Of a stretch of DNA of 43,351 bases, positions 1 through 7,540 are shown piece by piece. How positions within the stretch are numbered: the first letter of the stretch is position 1; every line of letters begins with the position of its first letter. Under the pieces are notes generated by a model. It saw nothing but the letters and a program-made list of their open reading frames with translations, had not been told where the DNA came from and ran no database searches. Source of the DNA: Chloroflexota bacterium (GTDB taxonomy: Bacteria; Chloroflexota; Anaerolineae; Aggregatilineales; Phototrophicaceae). The stretch covers positions 1-43,351 of the forward strand of contig QUBZ01000027.1 in the NCBI GenBank assembly GCA_014338005.1, written 5' to 3'. The translations under genes and the position numbers were made by a program.

Positions 1-1
1 G

Positions 2-100
2 CTGGCCGCCGAAACGCCGGACGTGCTGCTGCTGGATGAGCCGGATAATCACCTTGACCTGAACGCCAAACGCGCCCTGGAAGCCTTCATCCGCGATTAA
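2..100 (+). pseudogene. ABC-F ATPase, upstream fragment ending at an in-frame TAA
   Basis: The first 32 codons, in the same frame as the following gene, encode the Walker B region of a first nucleotide-binding domain (LLLDEPDNHLDL). They run to a TAA at 98-100, and the frame then continues PGGVVIVSHDRYLL, the usual D-loop/H-loop sequel in ABC-F proteins. Family members have an aromatic residue, usually Tyr, at the stop position, so a single TAT/TAC to TAA change explains it. The usual Thr in DEPTNHLD is Asp here. The start lies outside the window. Either the gene is a nonsense pseudogene or the base is a sequencing error. Confidence 0.75.
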
Positions 101-109
101 CCCGGCGGT

Positions 110-1111
110 GTGGTCATCGTTTCGCACGACCGCTACCTGCTGGACGAGGTGGTGACGGCTATCGCCGAACTGGAAGATGGCGCGCTGACGCTGTTTCCCG
201 GCAGCTATTCGGCCTACGCCGAGGAACGCGCCGCCCGCCGCCAGCGCCAGCAGCAGTTATACGTCGTCCAGCAAAAACGCATCGCGCAGATCGAAACCTT
301 CATCCACGAGTCGGAACTGAAGGCCAGAGCCGACCTGGGCGAACGCCATGCCCGCCAGGCGCGCAGCCGCCGCCGGATGCTGGAGCGCATGGAAGAGCGC
401 GGCGAAATGGTCGAGCGCGTGGCCGAACGGCGCGCGATGGGGCTGGAAATTAACGGCTGGCGCGGCAGCACCAAAGCCCTAGAAATCGTCAATCTGGCGA
501 TGGGATTTGATGACCAACTGCTGTTTATGGACGTGAACCTGCTGCTGCGGCACGGCGAGCGAGTCGGGCTGATCGGCGCGAACGGCGCGGGAAAATCGGT
601 GCTGTTCCGGCTGATTCTGGGGCAGCTTGAACCGCTGGACGGGGTGGTGAAGATCGGCCCCAGCGCGCGGGTGGGTTACTACTCGCAGGAACACCAGACG
701 CTCGCCGGCTGGCTCGACCGCGCGCCGCTCGACCTGGTGCGCGATATTAAACCCATGAGCGAAGGGGATGCGGTCGCGTTTCTGCTCAGGTTCCTGTTCA
801 GCTACGAGCAGGTGCGCCTGCCCATTCGCGGCTTCAGCGGGGGGGAACGCAGCCGCTTGCAGCTGGCGAGCATCATGCTGCAAAACCCGAACCTGCTGCT
901 GCTGGACGAGCCGACCAACAACCTGGACATCCCGTCGGTGGAGGTGCTGGAAAGCGTGCTGGACGATTTTGAAGGCGCGATCCTGGCGATTTCGCACGAC
1001 CGCTACTTTCTCGACCGGGTGGTTGACCGGGTGGCGGCGCTGGACGCCGGCGGGCTGCGGCTGTACGAAGGCGGCTACACGGATTATCTCAGCACGATTG
1101 AAGGCCGGTAA
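110..1111 (+). CDS. ABC-F family ATPase, downstream part (possible pseudogene)
   Basis: This is the main surviving part of a duplicated-ATPase ABC-F protein, a soluble ribosome-associated family that acts on stalled or antibiotic-bound ribosomes (family knowledge). The frame opens with the H-loop SHDRY of the first ATPase domain. A charged interdomain linker rich in Arg and Glu follows (about residues 35-115), then a complete second domain with Walker A (GANGAGKS), signature (SGGERSRLQ), Walker B (LLLDEPTNNLD) and H-loop SHDRYF. GTG at 110 is only where the frame reopens 9 bases after the stop. Translation from it would lack the first Walker A and signature, so it is unlikely to be a natural start. 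It ends just before a strong hairpin terminator. Confidence 0.8.
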   Translation: MVIVSHDRYLLDEVVTAIAELEDGALTLFPGSYSAYAEERAARRQRQQQLYVVQQKRIAQIETFIHESELKARADLGERHARQARSRRRMLERMEERGEMVERVAERRAMGLEINGWRGSTKALEIVNLAMGFDDQLLFMDVNLLLRHGERVGLIGANGAGKSVLFRLILGQLEPLDGVVKIGPSARVGYYSQEHQTLAGWLDRAPLDLVRDIKPMSEGDAVAFLLRFLFSYEQVRLPIRGFSGGERSRLQLASIMLQNPNLLLLDEPTNNLDIPSVEVLESVLDDFEGAILAISHDRYFLDRVVDRVAALDAGGLRLYEGGYTDYLSTIEGR

Positions 1112-1124
1112 ACAGGAAAAAGAA

Positions 1125-1150
1125 TCCCCTCTAACGAGGGGGTTTTGTTT
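1125..1150 (+). terminator. Bidirectional intrinsic terminator
   Basis: CCCCTC (1126-1131), loop TAAC and GAGGGG (1136-1141) form a GC-rich stem followed by TTTTGTTT. An A-rich stretch precedes it, so it can also end the converging methyltransferase transcript on the minus strand. Confidence 0.8.
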
Positions 1151-1169
1151 CTGTGAATTTGAACGCCGC

Positions 1170-2831
1170 CTACATCAACGGAAGCTGCTGATCGTCGTTC
1201 TTTTCGCGCGGGGCTTTTTTGAAGGTATCAAGGCCGTGTTTAAGGTCTATAAACTGCGGGCGTTCGGTTCGGGACAGCAGCCCTTCAATGGTCAATATCT
1301 GGATGCGTGGAAATTCCTGCCCGTTGCCGGCCCGGTAGAAGCCCTCTTTAACGGCTTCGGTCATCATCGGCTGAGTCGGTTCGGCCAGGGTGACGAAAAA
1401 CCCCATCTCGGCTTCGTTCTGCTGGACGACCGTGATAAGTTCGCGTATCATCGCCACGCCCACTTTGTCGCCGCCTTTGACGCTGACGACGATTTTTTGC
1501 GTCTGCGCCTTTCCATTCACAATATCGGTAAAAAAGATCAAGCCGTCAATGCCTTTGTCCGCGCCTTTGCGTTTGCCCCGGTAGGGCTGCGCGCCCACCA
1601 GCGAACAGGCCCACCACTGGAATTGATACGGGTCGCGCTGCATCAGGTCGCGCGCGCTCGCCAAATCCTTCGGCGTTCCCTCGACCCGGAACTGAATATC
1701 TGGGAAGGCGTCGCGCATCCGTTTTTCGATCAGGGCGATTGCCAGATGGGTGATGTCAATCCCGATCCACTGCCGCCCCAGTTTTTGCGCGGCATGAACA
1801 GCTGTGCCGCAGCCGCAGAAGGGGTCTAAAACCACATCGCCTTCATTGCTCGATGCCTGAACGATACGCTCAAGCAAAGCGAGGGGCTTTTGCGTGGGAT
1901 AGCCCAGGCGCTCCGCTGCCTGAGCGCCAATCGGTGAGATGTCTGTCCAGACTGCCTGTACGCGCTGCCCTTCCTTCACTTCGTCCCAATATCGTTTATA
2001 TGATGGCACTCCGCCCCCGGCAGGCCAGGCAATACGCCCGGCTTTATCGAGCATGTCCAGTTTTTCCTGCGTTGATAAACGCTCATAGTTTTCGCCCTTA
2101 AGCACTTCGTTCATGGCTTCCGTCGGAACTGCCCAATGCCGGCCTACGGCTGTGGGATTAACACCTTTCCAGGGAGCGCCCGACGAGCCACGACGCACGC
2201 CGGCTGCTGTCAGGTCACTCAGACGAAACCGCCCCCGCTCGTCCTCATGTTTATAGAAGCGTTTAATGTATGCTGGGTCATGGGCAGCTTTAGGCGTATT
2301 CCACGTGTAATCGTCCGACCTGGAATAAAAAAGGATGGTGTCGAAGTTTGGGCCAAACCGTTTCGCGCTGCTGTGAGCCGACGTGCGCTGCCAGATAATC
2401 TCGTTCCTGAAGTTCTGTGGCCCGAAAATGCTGTCCATCACAACCTTGAGATAATGGCTTGCCGTTGTATCGCAGTGAAGATACAGGCTGCCAGTCGGCT
2501 TGAGGACGCGGTGCAGTTCCAGCAAACGGCTGGTCATCATTACGAGGTAGGCCATCATGTCGCTTTGGGACAGAAAACGCCGCATGGCGCGAATCATCTC
2601 GGCTGCATCTGTGTTTGGCGAGCGCATGATCTCGTCGTATTCATGCTGCGTCTGTTCACTCCAGTGCCAGGTATCCACAAAAGCGGTGATCTGCGCCTCT
2701 GATTTTTGAAAGATCACGTTATAGGGTTGTTTGGAGTTGAAAGGCGGGTCAAGGTAAACCAGATCAACCGACGCATCGGGGATATGGTCGCGCATAATGT
2801 GCAGGTTGTCGCCGTAATAAAGCGTGTTCAT
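1170..2831 (-). CDS. DNA methyltransferase (N4/N6 class) with C-terminal Mrr-like endonuclease domain
   Basis: A 553-residue protein. The catalytic motif DPPF is at residues 28-31, far ahead of the AdoMet-binding motif DPFCGCGTA (about 336-344). This is the beta-class order of amino-methyltransferases, with the middle region (about 140-300) as the presumed target-recognition part. After the methylase fold comes a tail (about 400-530) with GADKGIDG (423-430), then VVSVKGG (448-454) and later strands resembling Mrr/PD-(D/E)XK nucleases: D429 and K452 fit the metal site, but Ser450 replaces the usual Glu or Gln. It could be a one-protein restriction-modification enzyme or a methylase whose tail only binds DNA. 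No separate endonuclease or specificity gene is adjacent. It converges on the ABC-F gene. Confidence 0.85.
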   Translation of the reverse strand: MNTLYYGDNLHIMRDHIPDASVDLVYLDPPFNSKQPYNVIFQKSEAQITAFVDTWHWSEQTQHEYDEIMRSPNTDAAEMIRAMRRFLSQSDMMAYLVMMTSRLLELHRVLKPTGSLYLHCDTTASHYLKVVMDSIFGPQNFRNEIIWQRTSAHSSAKRFGPNFDTILFYSRSDDYTWNTPKAAHDPAYIKRFYKHEDERGRFRLSDLTAAGVRRGSSGAPWKGVNPTAVGRHWAVPTEAMNEVLKGENYERLSTQEKLDMLDKAGRIAWPAGGGVPSYKRYWDEVKEGQRVQAVWTDISPIGAQAAERLGYPTQKPLALLERIVQASSNEGDVVLDPFCGCGTAVHAAQKLGRQWIGIDITHLAIALIEKRMRDAFPDIQFRVEGTPKDLASARDLMQRDPYQFQWWACSLVGAQPYRGKRKGADKGIDGLIFFTDIVNGKAQTQKIVVSVKGGDKVGVAMIRELITVVQQNEAEMGFFVTLAEPTQPMMTEAVKEGFYRAGNGQEFPRIQILTIEGLLSRTERPQFIDLKHGLDTFKKAPREKNDDQQLPLM

Positions 2832-2874
2832 CGTCTGCTGCCTCTGGCCTGGGGTTATTCCGCCTCAAACAACG

Positions 2875-2902
2875 ATTATATTACAAAATCGGGTTGCCCC
2901 AA
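2875..2902 (-). promoter_or_regulatory. Promoter of the methyltransferase gene
   Basis: On the minus strand a perfect -10 TATAAT (plus 2875-2880) is preceded by TTGGGG (2897-2902) with a 16-bp spacer. It is about 45 bp upstream of the methylase ATG. Confidence 0.5.
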
Positions 2903-2981
2903 AGCCGGGAAATTCGCCCCGTAGGGTAGCCCGGCGGGTATGACCGGGACTATTGTCTTAAACGCGCGCGGCGCGAATCTT

Positions 2982-3012
2982 TTGATTCAGCCGTCTGTTC
3001 CGCCTTTATACT
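2982..3012 (+). promoter_or_regulatory. Weak candidate promoter of the zinc-ribbon gene
   Basis: TTGATT (2982-2987) and TATACT (3007-3012) stand 19 bp apart, a long spacer, about 37 bp before the ATG at 3049. Confidence 0.3.
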
Positions 3013-3048
3013 GGGATAAACGGCAGAACGACGAACGGATATTTTTTT

Positions 3049-4521
3049 ATGGGCATCAACCTGGACTGTCCGCACTGCGGGCAGCGCATGACGCTGGATT
3101 TCGCCACTACGACCGTTTCCTGTAAAAACTGTGGTTACGTGCGGACGACCGGCCTGGAAGCACGCGCGGAGGAGATCAAAGCTAAAGGCCGCCGCCCGAC
3201 CGTGAGCCTGACCCACGCCGGGGAGGTGAATCCCAGGGCGCTGGCGCTGTTCCATACCGGCCATGATTATCTGTTCCAGGACAAAAAGGCCGAGGCGCTG
3301 CGGGCTTTCCAGGGGGCGGCGGACATTCAGCCGGATTTTCTGGACGCCCACCTGTGGATCGCCAAAGTGTCCGACCAGGAGACGGTCAAACGCGACCATT
3401 TAAGCACTGTGCTGGCTTACAATCCGGGGCATATGGAGGCCACACGGCTGATGATGGTGCTGAACGGGCGGCTGACGCCGGAGCAGGCGGAGCGGGCGCT
3501 GCGCGGCGAAGGCCCGGTCGTGCAGCATGTCGAAGGCCCGGTTAAAACGCAAATCACCACGCTCAAGTGTCCCGTTTGCGGGGGCGATCTGACGGCGCGG
3601 CCCGATACCGGGCGCGTGGAGTGCCGTTTTTGCGGGTATACCGGCCAGCAGCCGGTTTATAAAACCGATACCAGCGAATCGCTGGTGGCGGCGCTGCTGG
3701 AACGCAAAACGCAGCCGGTACGCTGGGTGGTCGGCGAACGCCTGCTGCATTGTAACGAATGCGGCGCGGAGCGCGCGCTGGCGGCCAACCAGCTTTCCAT
3801 GCGCTGCCCGTTCTGCGGGTCGAACCACGTCATCGAGCAGGACGCGCTGGGGTCGTTCGAGCAGCCCGGCGGCATCGTGCCGTTTCGCGTCAGCCGGGCG
3901 CAGGCTGGGCAGGCCATCAAAGAGCGATTGCAGGGCGTGTCGGAGCGGCTGCGCGGATTGTTCGGCAGTAACAAAGTCGCGCGCGCCATGCTCAGTGGGT
4001 ATTACCTGCCGTTCTGGGTTTTCGACGCGCTGCTGGAAGTTACCCGCACGCGCATTGACAACCGCCCATCCCGCGACCGCGCGCGTTTTAGCGCGCCGCC
4101 CTATACCCGCACGCAGTTCAACGATGCCCAATACGACATCGAAGTGTGCGCCGTCAAGTCGCCGCCGCCGGCGCTGACCAACCAGCTCGGCGATTATCAC
4201 CTGCGCGAAGTGGTGGATTTTCGACCGGAACTGCTGGCAAAGTACCCGGCGCAGCTTTACAGCGTGGATTTCGACCGGGCTGCCCTGGAAGCGCGCGGGC
4301 TGATTTCAACCGCTATGCGGATCAAATACGGCCAGCGGGAACTGGGCGACGACGACGTGACCGTCAACGTATTCACCAACATCCAGCAGATGAGTTTTCG
4401 GCTGCTGCTGCTGCCGGTATGGATTGCCACGCTGGTCGAAAAAGATGGGGATGTTCGCACCGCTCTGGTTAACGGCCAGACCGGAAAAGTGGCATTGGGC
4501 AAGGCGCAGAAGCCGGGGTAA
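3049..4521 (+). CDS. Triple zinc-ribbon protein with TPR-like segment
   Basis: A 490-residue protein with three CxxC-CxxC zinc ribbons. The first is at the N terminus (C7, C10, C25, C28), the second near residues 172-195 (CPVC, CRFC) and the third near 228-258 (CNEC, CPFC). Between the first two lies a helical segment resembling a tetratricopeptide repeat (about 62-120). The C-terminal half carries PGGIVPFRVSRAQA and ends LLLPVWIATLV followed by VNGQTGKVALG. This pattern is typical of a family often mislabelled as PriA-like or zinc-ribbon domain proteins, usually with a final membrane segment that is missing here. Function is unknown; the ribbons suggest nucleic-acid or protein contacts. The ATG at 3049 fits the start of ribbon one. 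Confidence 0.75.
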   Translation: MGINLDCPHCGQRMTLDFATTTVSCKNCGYVRTTGLEARAEEIKAKGRRPTVSLTHAGEVNPRALALFHTGHDYLFQDKKAEALRAFQGAADIQPDFLDAHLWIAKVSDQETVKRDHLSTVLAYNPGHMEATRLMMVLNGRLTPEQAERALRGEGPVVQHVEGPVKTQITTLKCPVCGGDLTARPDTGRVECRFCGYTGQQPVYKTDTSESLVAALLERKTQPVRWVVGERLLHCNECGAERALAANQLSMRCPFCGSNHVIEQDALGSFEQPGGIVPFRVSRAQAGQAIKERLQGVSERLRGLFGSNKVARAMLSGYYLPFWVFDALLEVTRTRIDNRPSRDRARFSAPPYTRTQFNDAQYDIEVCAVKSPPPALTNQLGDYHLREVVDFRPELLAKYPAQLYSVDFDRAALEARGLISTAMRIKYGQRELGDDDVTVNVFTNIQQMSFRLLLLPVWIATLVEKDGDVRTALVNGQTGKVALGKAQKPG

Positions 4522-4572
4522 ACTATCCGCCCTGTGAATGTGTATGCCGCTCAACCGTAGGGAAAAAACCCG

Positions 4573-5160
4573 ATGATAACTCTATTTAACTGGCTGGTGA
4601 TTGCCGTTTGGCTCATCTGGTTTGTCCTGTATTGGGGACCGGAAATCCGGGTGATGCGGGATGTCCGGGAAACGCTGTTGAAGGCCAGCAACTCGCGCCT
4701 CGACCAGATATTGGTGATCGGGCTGTCGCTGGCGATTCTGGCGCTGTTTTTTGTGGCGCTGATGGTCACGTTGGGGGCTGCCGCGCTTCCTCAGCACGAA
4801 GCGGCGGGCGCTGCCGGGGTCATTGTCGCCGCCGGGGGGCTGGCGGGGGCGTTTTATGCCCGGCGTTTCCTGGGGCGCTTCTGGACGGCGGTGACGACGG
4901 TGCAGCGAGATCATCTGGTGGTGGACAAAGGGCCGTATGGATGGGTGCGCCATCCCATCTACACCGCCACCCTGGCGATGTATCTGGGGACGACCCTGGC
5001 TTTTCCCAGCGCGGGGACGGCGCTTTTGCTGCTGGTTCTGACCGTGTTTTACTCGTTGAAGGCGCTGGATGAAGAACGGTTTCTCACCGCGCAGTTAGGG
5101 GCAGCGTACACTGATTACTGCCAGCGCGTTCGTTACCGGCTAGTTCCCGGCATCTGGTGA
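4573..5160 (+). CDS. Isoprenylcysteine carboxyl methyltransferase-like membrane protein
   Basis: A 195-residue integral membrane protein with about five hydrophobic segments. The C-terminal part has the family signature: a polar KGPYGWVRHPIYTA stretch (about residues 117-130), a membrane segment, then the charged LDEERFLTAQLGAAY motif. The family (ICMT/PEMT-like) transfers methyl groups from AdoMet to lipid-linked or membrane substrates; the bacterial substrate cannot be read from sequence. The gene starts 51 bp after the zinc-ribbon gene and may be cotranscribed with it. Its last 21 bases overlap the 3' end of the convergent minus-strand gene. Confidence 0.8.
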   Translation: MITLFNWLVIAVWLIWFVLYWGPEIRVMRDVRETLLKASNSRLDQILVIGLSLAILALFFVALMVTLGAAALPQHEAAGAAGVIVAAGGLAGAFYARRFLGRFWTAVTTVQRDHLVVDKGPYGWVRHPIYTATLAMYLGTTLAFPSAGTALLLLVLTVFYSLKALDEERFLTAQLGAAYTDYCQRVRYRLVPGIW

Positions 5161-5577
5161 AACTGGAGCCGGTTCGACCAGCCGGCCTTTGAGCGAGGGG
5201 TCAACCTCCTGAAGAAATTCCAACGCTTCCGGCATGGTTTCGATGATGCGGAAGCGTATTTTGCTGACCTGGGTTATCACGCCGCCAAAAAAACGAATGA
5301 TCGGGTTCACCTGGCCCACGATGATAAGCCATCCCATCTGGGGCGAAGCGAACGTGACCGAGTTGGAAACTTCGTTGATTTTGCGCGGAAAGCCGGTCAT
5401 CTCCTCGATATTAATGAGGTGATGAACCAGGGGGGTGGCCGAATCGCTCAGTTCGGCATTATCAATCATCCCAACCACACGGTCGTTGAGCGCCCGAATC
5501 TCGTCGGTGTCCATCTCGCCTTTGACGTGGGTGAGGATGACGCGGTTTTTAAGATACCACTCGGTTTCAAAGGGCAT
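5140..5577 (-). CDS. Small hypothetical protein, STAS/SpoIIAA-like
   Basis: A 145-residue soluble protein with no signal peptide or membrane segment. It opens with strands and helices (residues 1-40) and a central LVHHLINIEEMTGFP segment that resemble the SpoIIAA-like/STAS fold, an anti-sigma-antagonist type of module. This is a fold-level guess from the strand-helix pattern, not a recognised family. A good ribosome site (GAGGAGG) lies 5-6 bases before the ATG. The 3' end overlaps the preceding methyltransferase-like gene tail to tail by 21 bp, which may couple their expression through antisense transcripts. Confidence 0.6.
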   Translation of the reverse strand: MPFETEWYLKNRVILTHVKGEMDTDEIRALNDRVVGMIDNAELSDSATPLVHHLINIEEMTGFPRKINEVSNSVTFASPQMGWLIIVGQVNPIIRFFGGVITQVSKIRFRIIETMPEALEFLQEVDPSLKGRLVEPAPVSPDAGN

Positions 5578-5604
5578 GTTGGCCTCCTCGATAAATGTTT
5601 TTTC

Positions 5605-5613
5605 AGTATATCA
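5605..5613 (-). promoter_or_regulatory. Extended -10 promoter of the STAS-like gene
   Basis: On the minus strand TGATATACT is an extended -10 (TGn + TATACT), about 30 bp before the ATG. The -35 is weak. Confidence 0.4.
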
Positions 5614-5749
5614 TTGAACAACCGCCTAAAGCATAAATCTGCCGGGTTTCGGCTGGCATTCAAAGTCACAGGCGTGTAAGGCGCAGCAGGGCGCTTTAGG
5701 GAGATGTTAGCCCGCCGGAATATGGTTTCGACAAACGGGGTAACGAAGG

Positions 5750-6781
5750 GTGGAGGCTATGCGACGACTCGTGTTTTTGATCGCCAGCGTGCTGGTGAGC
5801 GGGCTGTTTTTGTGGCTGGCGCTGCGGGACGTTCCACACCAGGAAATCATCGAAAACATCCGCCAGGCCGATCTTGGTTGGGCGCTGATCGCCCTGGTGA
5901 CGGTTGGCCTGGGGCTGTGGACGCGCGCGGTGCGCTGGCGCGGACTGGTCAACTATAAAGTGACCACCATGCAGGCTTTCCACATGCTTAATATCACCAT
6001 GCTGCTCAACCAGCTTCCGCTGCGCGCCGGCGAGGTGGCCCGTTCCCTGCTGGCGACCCGCTCCGGCGTGCCGTTGATGACTGCCGCCACCAGCATCATC
6101 GTGGAGCGGCTGCTGGATACGCTGCTTGTGGTGATCTGGCTGTCGGTGGCGCTGACGCAGGCCCCCAACGCGCAGCCGGACGCGGTACGGCTGGCGATTT
6201 TGTTCGGCGCGGCGGCGGTGGCGGCGTTTATCGTGTTGATCGTTTTCGCCCGCCGCCCGGCCATCGCGCATCGAATCCTGGCTTTGGTGGAGCGCCTGCT
6301 GCCGTTCATCAAACGGCTGAACCTGGGACGCCTGCTCGACCATGTGCTGGACGGCGTCCAGCCGCTCACCCACTGGCGCAGCGCCATCCACGCTATCGGC
6401 TGGACGATCATTTCGTGGTCGGTTTCGGCGGTGACGTTCTGCTGCATGATGCTTGCCATCGGCATCCAGGATAACGTCGTATTGATGGCGATTCTCTCGC
6501 TGACGCTGGCATCCTTCAGCATCGCTATCCCGGTCAGCGTGGCGGCGCTGGGGCCGTATGAAGGGGCGGTGCGGCTGGCCGGGGACGCGGCGGGCGTCAG
6601 CCAGGTGCTTTCGACATCGGCGGGTTTCCTGTCGCACGGAATCAACATCCTGGGGTATGCTATCCTGGGTACGATTGGGATGCTGGCGATGGGTATTTCG
6701 TTAGGCGACGTGATGAAAGCCGGTGAGTCGAAAAAAGAGGAGCCGGCGGGGGCTGCGGCTGCCGAACCCGGCGGAGATTAA
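5750..6781 (+). CDS. Lysylphosphatidylglycerol synthetase TM-region / UPF0104 flippase-like membrane protein
   Basis: About 340 residues with roughly eight hydrophobic segments, matching the membrane domain shared by UPF0104 proteins and MprF flippases. Typical family features are the early ALVTVGLGLWTRAVRWRGL segment, LLNQLPLRAGEVARSLL and a late ALGPYEGAVRLAG turn. The family is thought to flip or transfer lipids and lipid-linked sugars at the cytoplasmic membrane. The start is uncertain: GTG at 5750 or ATG at 5759, the latter having GGAGG only 2 bases upstream. The C terminus is a short charged Ala/Gly/Glu tail. An ATG hydrolase gene follows 3 bp after the stop, so they form an operon. Confidence 0.8.
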   Translation: MEAMRRLVFLIASVLVSGLFLWLALRDVPHQEIIENIRQADLGWALIALVTVGLGLWTRAVRWRGLVNYKVTTMQAFHMLNITMLLNQLPLRAGEVARSLLATRSGVPLMTAATSIIVERLLDTLLVVIWLSVALTQAPNAQPDAVRLAILFGAAAVAAFIVLIVFARRPAIAHRILALVERLLPFIKRLNLGRLLDHVLDGVQPLTHWRSAIHAIGWTIISWSVSAVTFCCMMLAIGIQDNVVLMAILSLTLASFSIAIPVSVAALGPYEGAVRLAGDAAGVSQVLSTSAGFLSHGINILGYAILGTIGMLAMGISLGDVMKAGESKKEEPAGAAAAEPGGD

Positions 6782-6784
6782 ACC

Positions 6785-7528
6785 ATGCCGTTTGCGGATT
6801 TAAAAACCGGCGCGCGCCTGTTTTATGAGGAACGCGGCCAGGGTGACAAGCTGCTGCTGCTGCACGGCCTGTTGGGGACGGCGCGCCGCCACTTCGCCCG
6901 CGTGATGGACTGGCTGGAAGCGGATTACCACCTGTACGGCCTCACGCTGCGCGGTTACGGGCAGTCCACCCCCAAACCGCGCGATTTTCCGCCCCGCTTT
7001 TATCACCGGGATGCGGACGACGTGCTGGCCTTCATGGATGCGGTCGGCATCGAACGGGCGCACATACTGGGATACTCCGACGGCGGGGAAACGGCGCTGG
7101 TGGCGGCTGGACAGCAGCCGGAGCGGTTTCTGTCGGTGGCGGCCATCGGCGCGGTGGGCGTGTTCGATCCGTCCATCCGCCCGCGCGTCCAGAGTATGTA
7201 TCCCGGTTCGTGGATTAGCGACGAGGAAAAAGCCGAACACGGCATCCCGGATGCGGACGCTTTCGTGCTGGGCTGGATTCGCTCGTTTTCGCACTACCTT
7301 GATCTGGGCGGCGGCGTCAGCCTGGATACCGCGCCAAAGATCGCCTGCCCGGTGCTGCTGATGCTGGGCGACGGCGATACGCTGAACCCGGCGGCTTTCG
7401 CCCGCACATATCTGGAGCGTGTGCGGGATGGCCGGCTGGAGGTCTTCGCGGACTGCGGCCACCCGGTACACGAGCAGAAGTGGGATGAGTTTACGCGGGT
7501 GTATGGGGCATTTTTGAACCGGACATAG
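6785..7528 (+). CDS. Alpha/beta hydrolase
   Basis: A 247-residue cytoplasmic protein of the alpha/beta-hydrolase fold. The oxyanion region LLHGLLGTARR is at about residues 25-35, the nucleophile elbow GYSDGG has Ser98, the acid is in LMLGDGDTLNP (about residue 200), and the histidine is in DCGHPVHEQ near the C terminus. The triad is complete, so it is probably active on an ester, peptide or C-C substrate that cannot be specified. It sits 3 bp after the flippase-like gene and 12 bp before the FAD oxidoreductase, as the middle gene of a three-gene transcript. Confidence 0.85.
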   Translation: MPFADLKTGARLFYEERGQGDKLLLLHGLLGTARRHFARVMDWLEADYHLYGLTLRGYGQSTPKPRDFPPRFYHRDADDVLAFMDAVGIERAHILGYSDGGETALVAAGQQPERFLSVAAIGAVGVFDPSIRPRVQSMYPGSWISDEEKAEHGIPDADAFVLGWIRSFSHYLDLGGGVSLDTAPKIACPVLLMLGDGDTLNPAAFARTYLERVRDGRLEVFADCGHPVHEQKWDEFTRVYGAFLNRT

Positions 7529-7540
7529 AGAATAAAACGC

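Noticed and set aside
98..100. Recoding of the stop inside the ABC-F gene
   Set aside because: The codon is TAA; selenocysteine uses TGA and pyrrolysine TAG, and no readthrough signal was seen.
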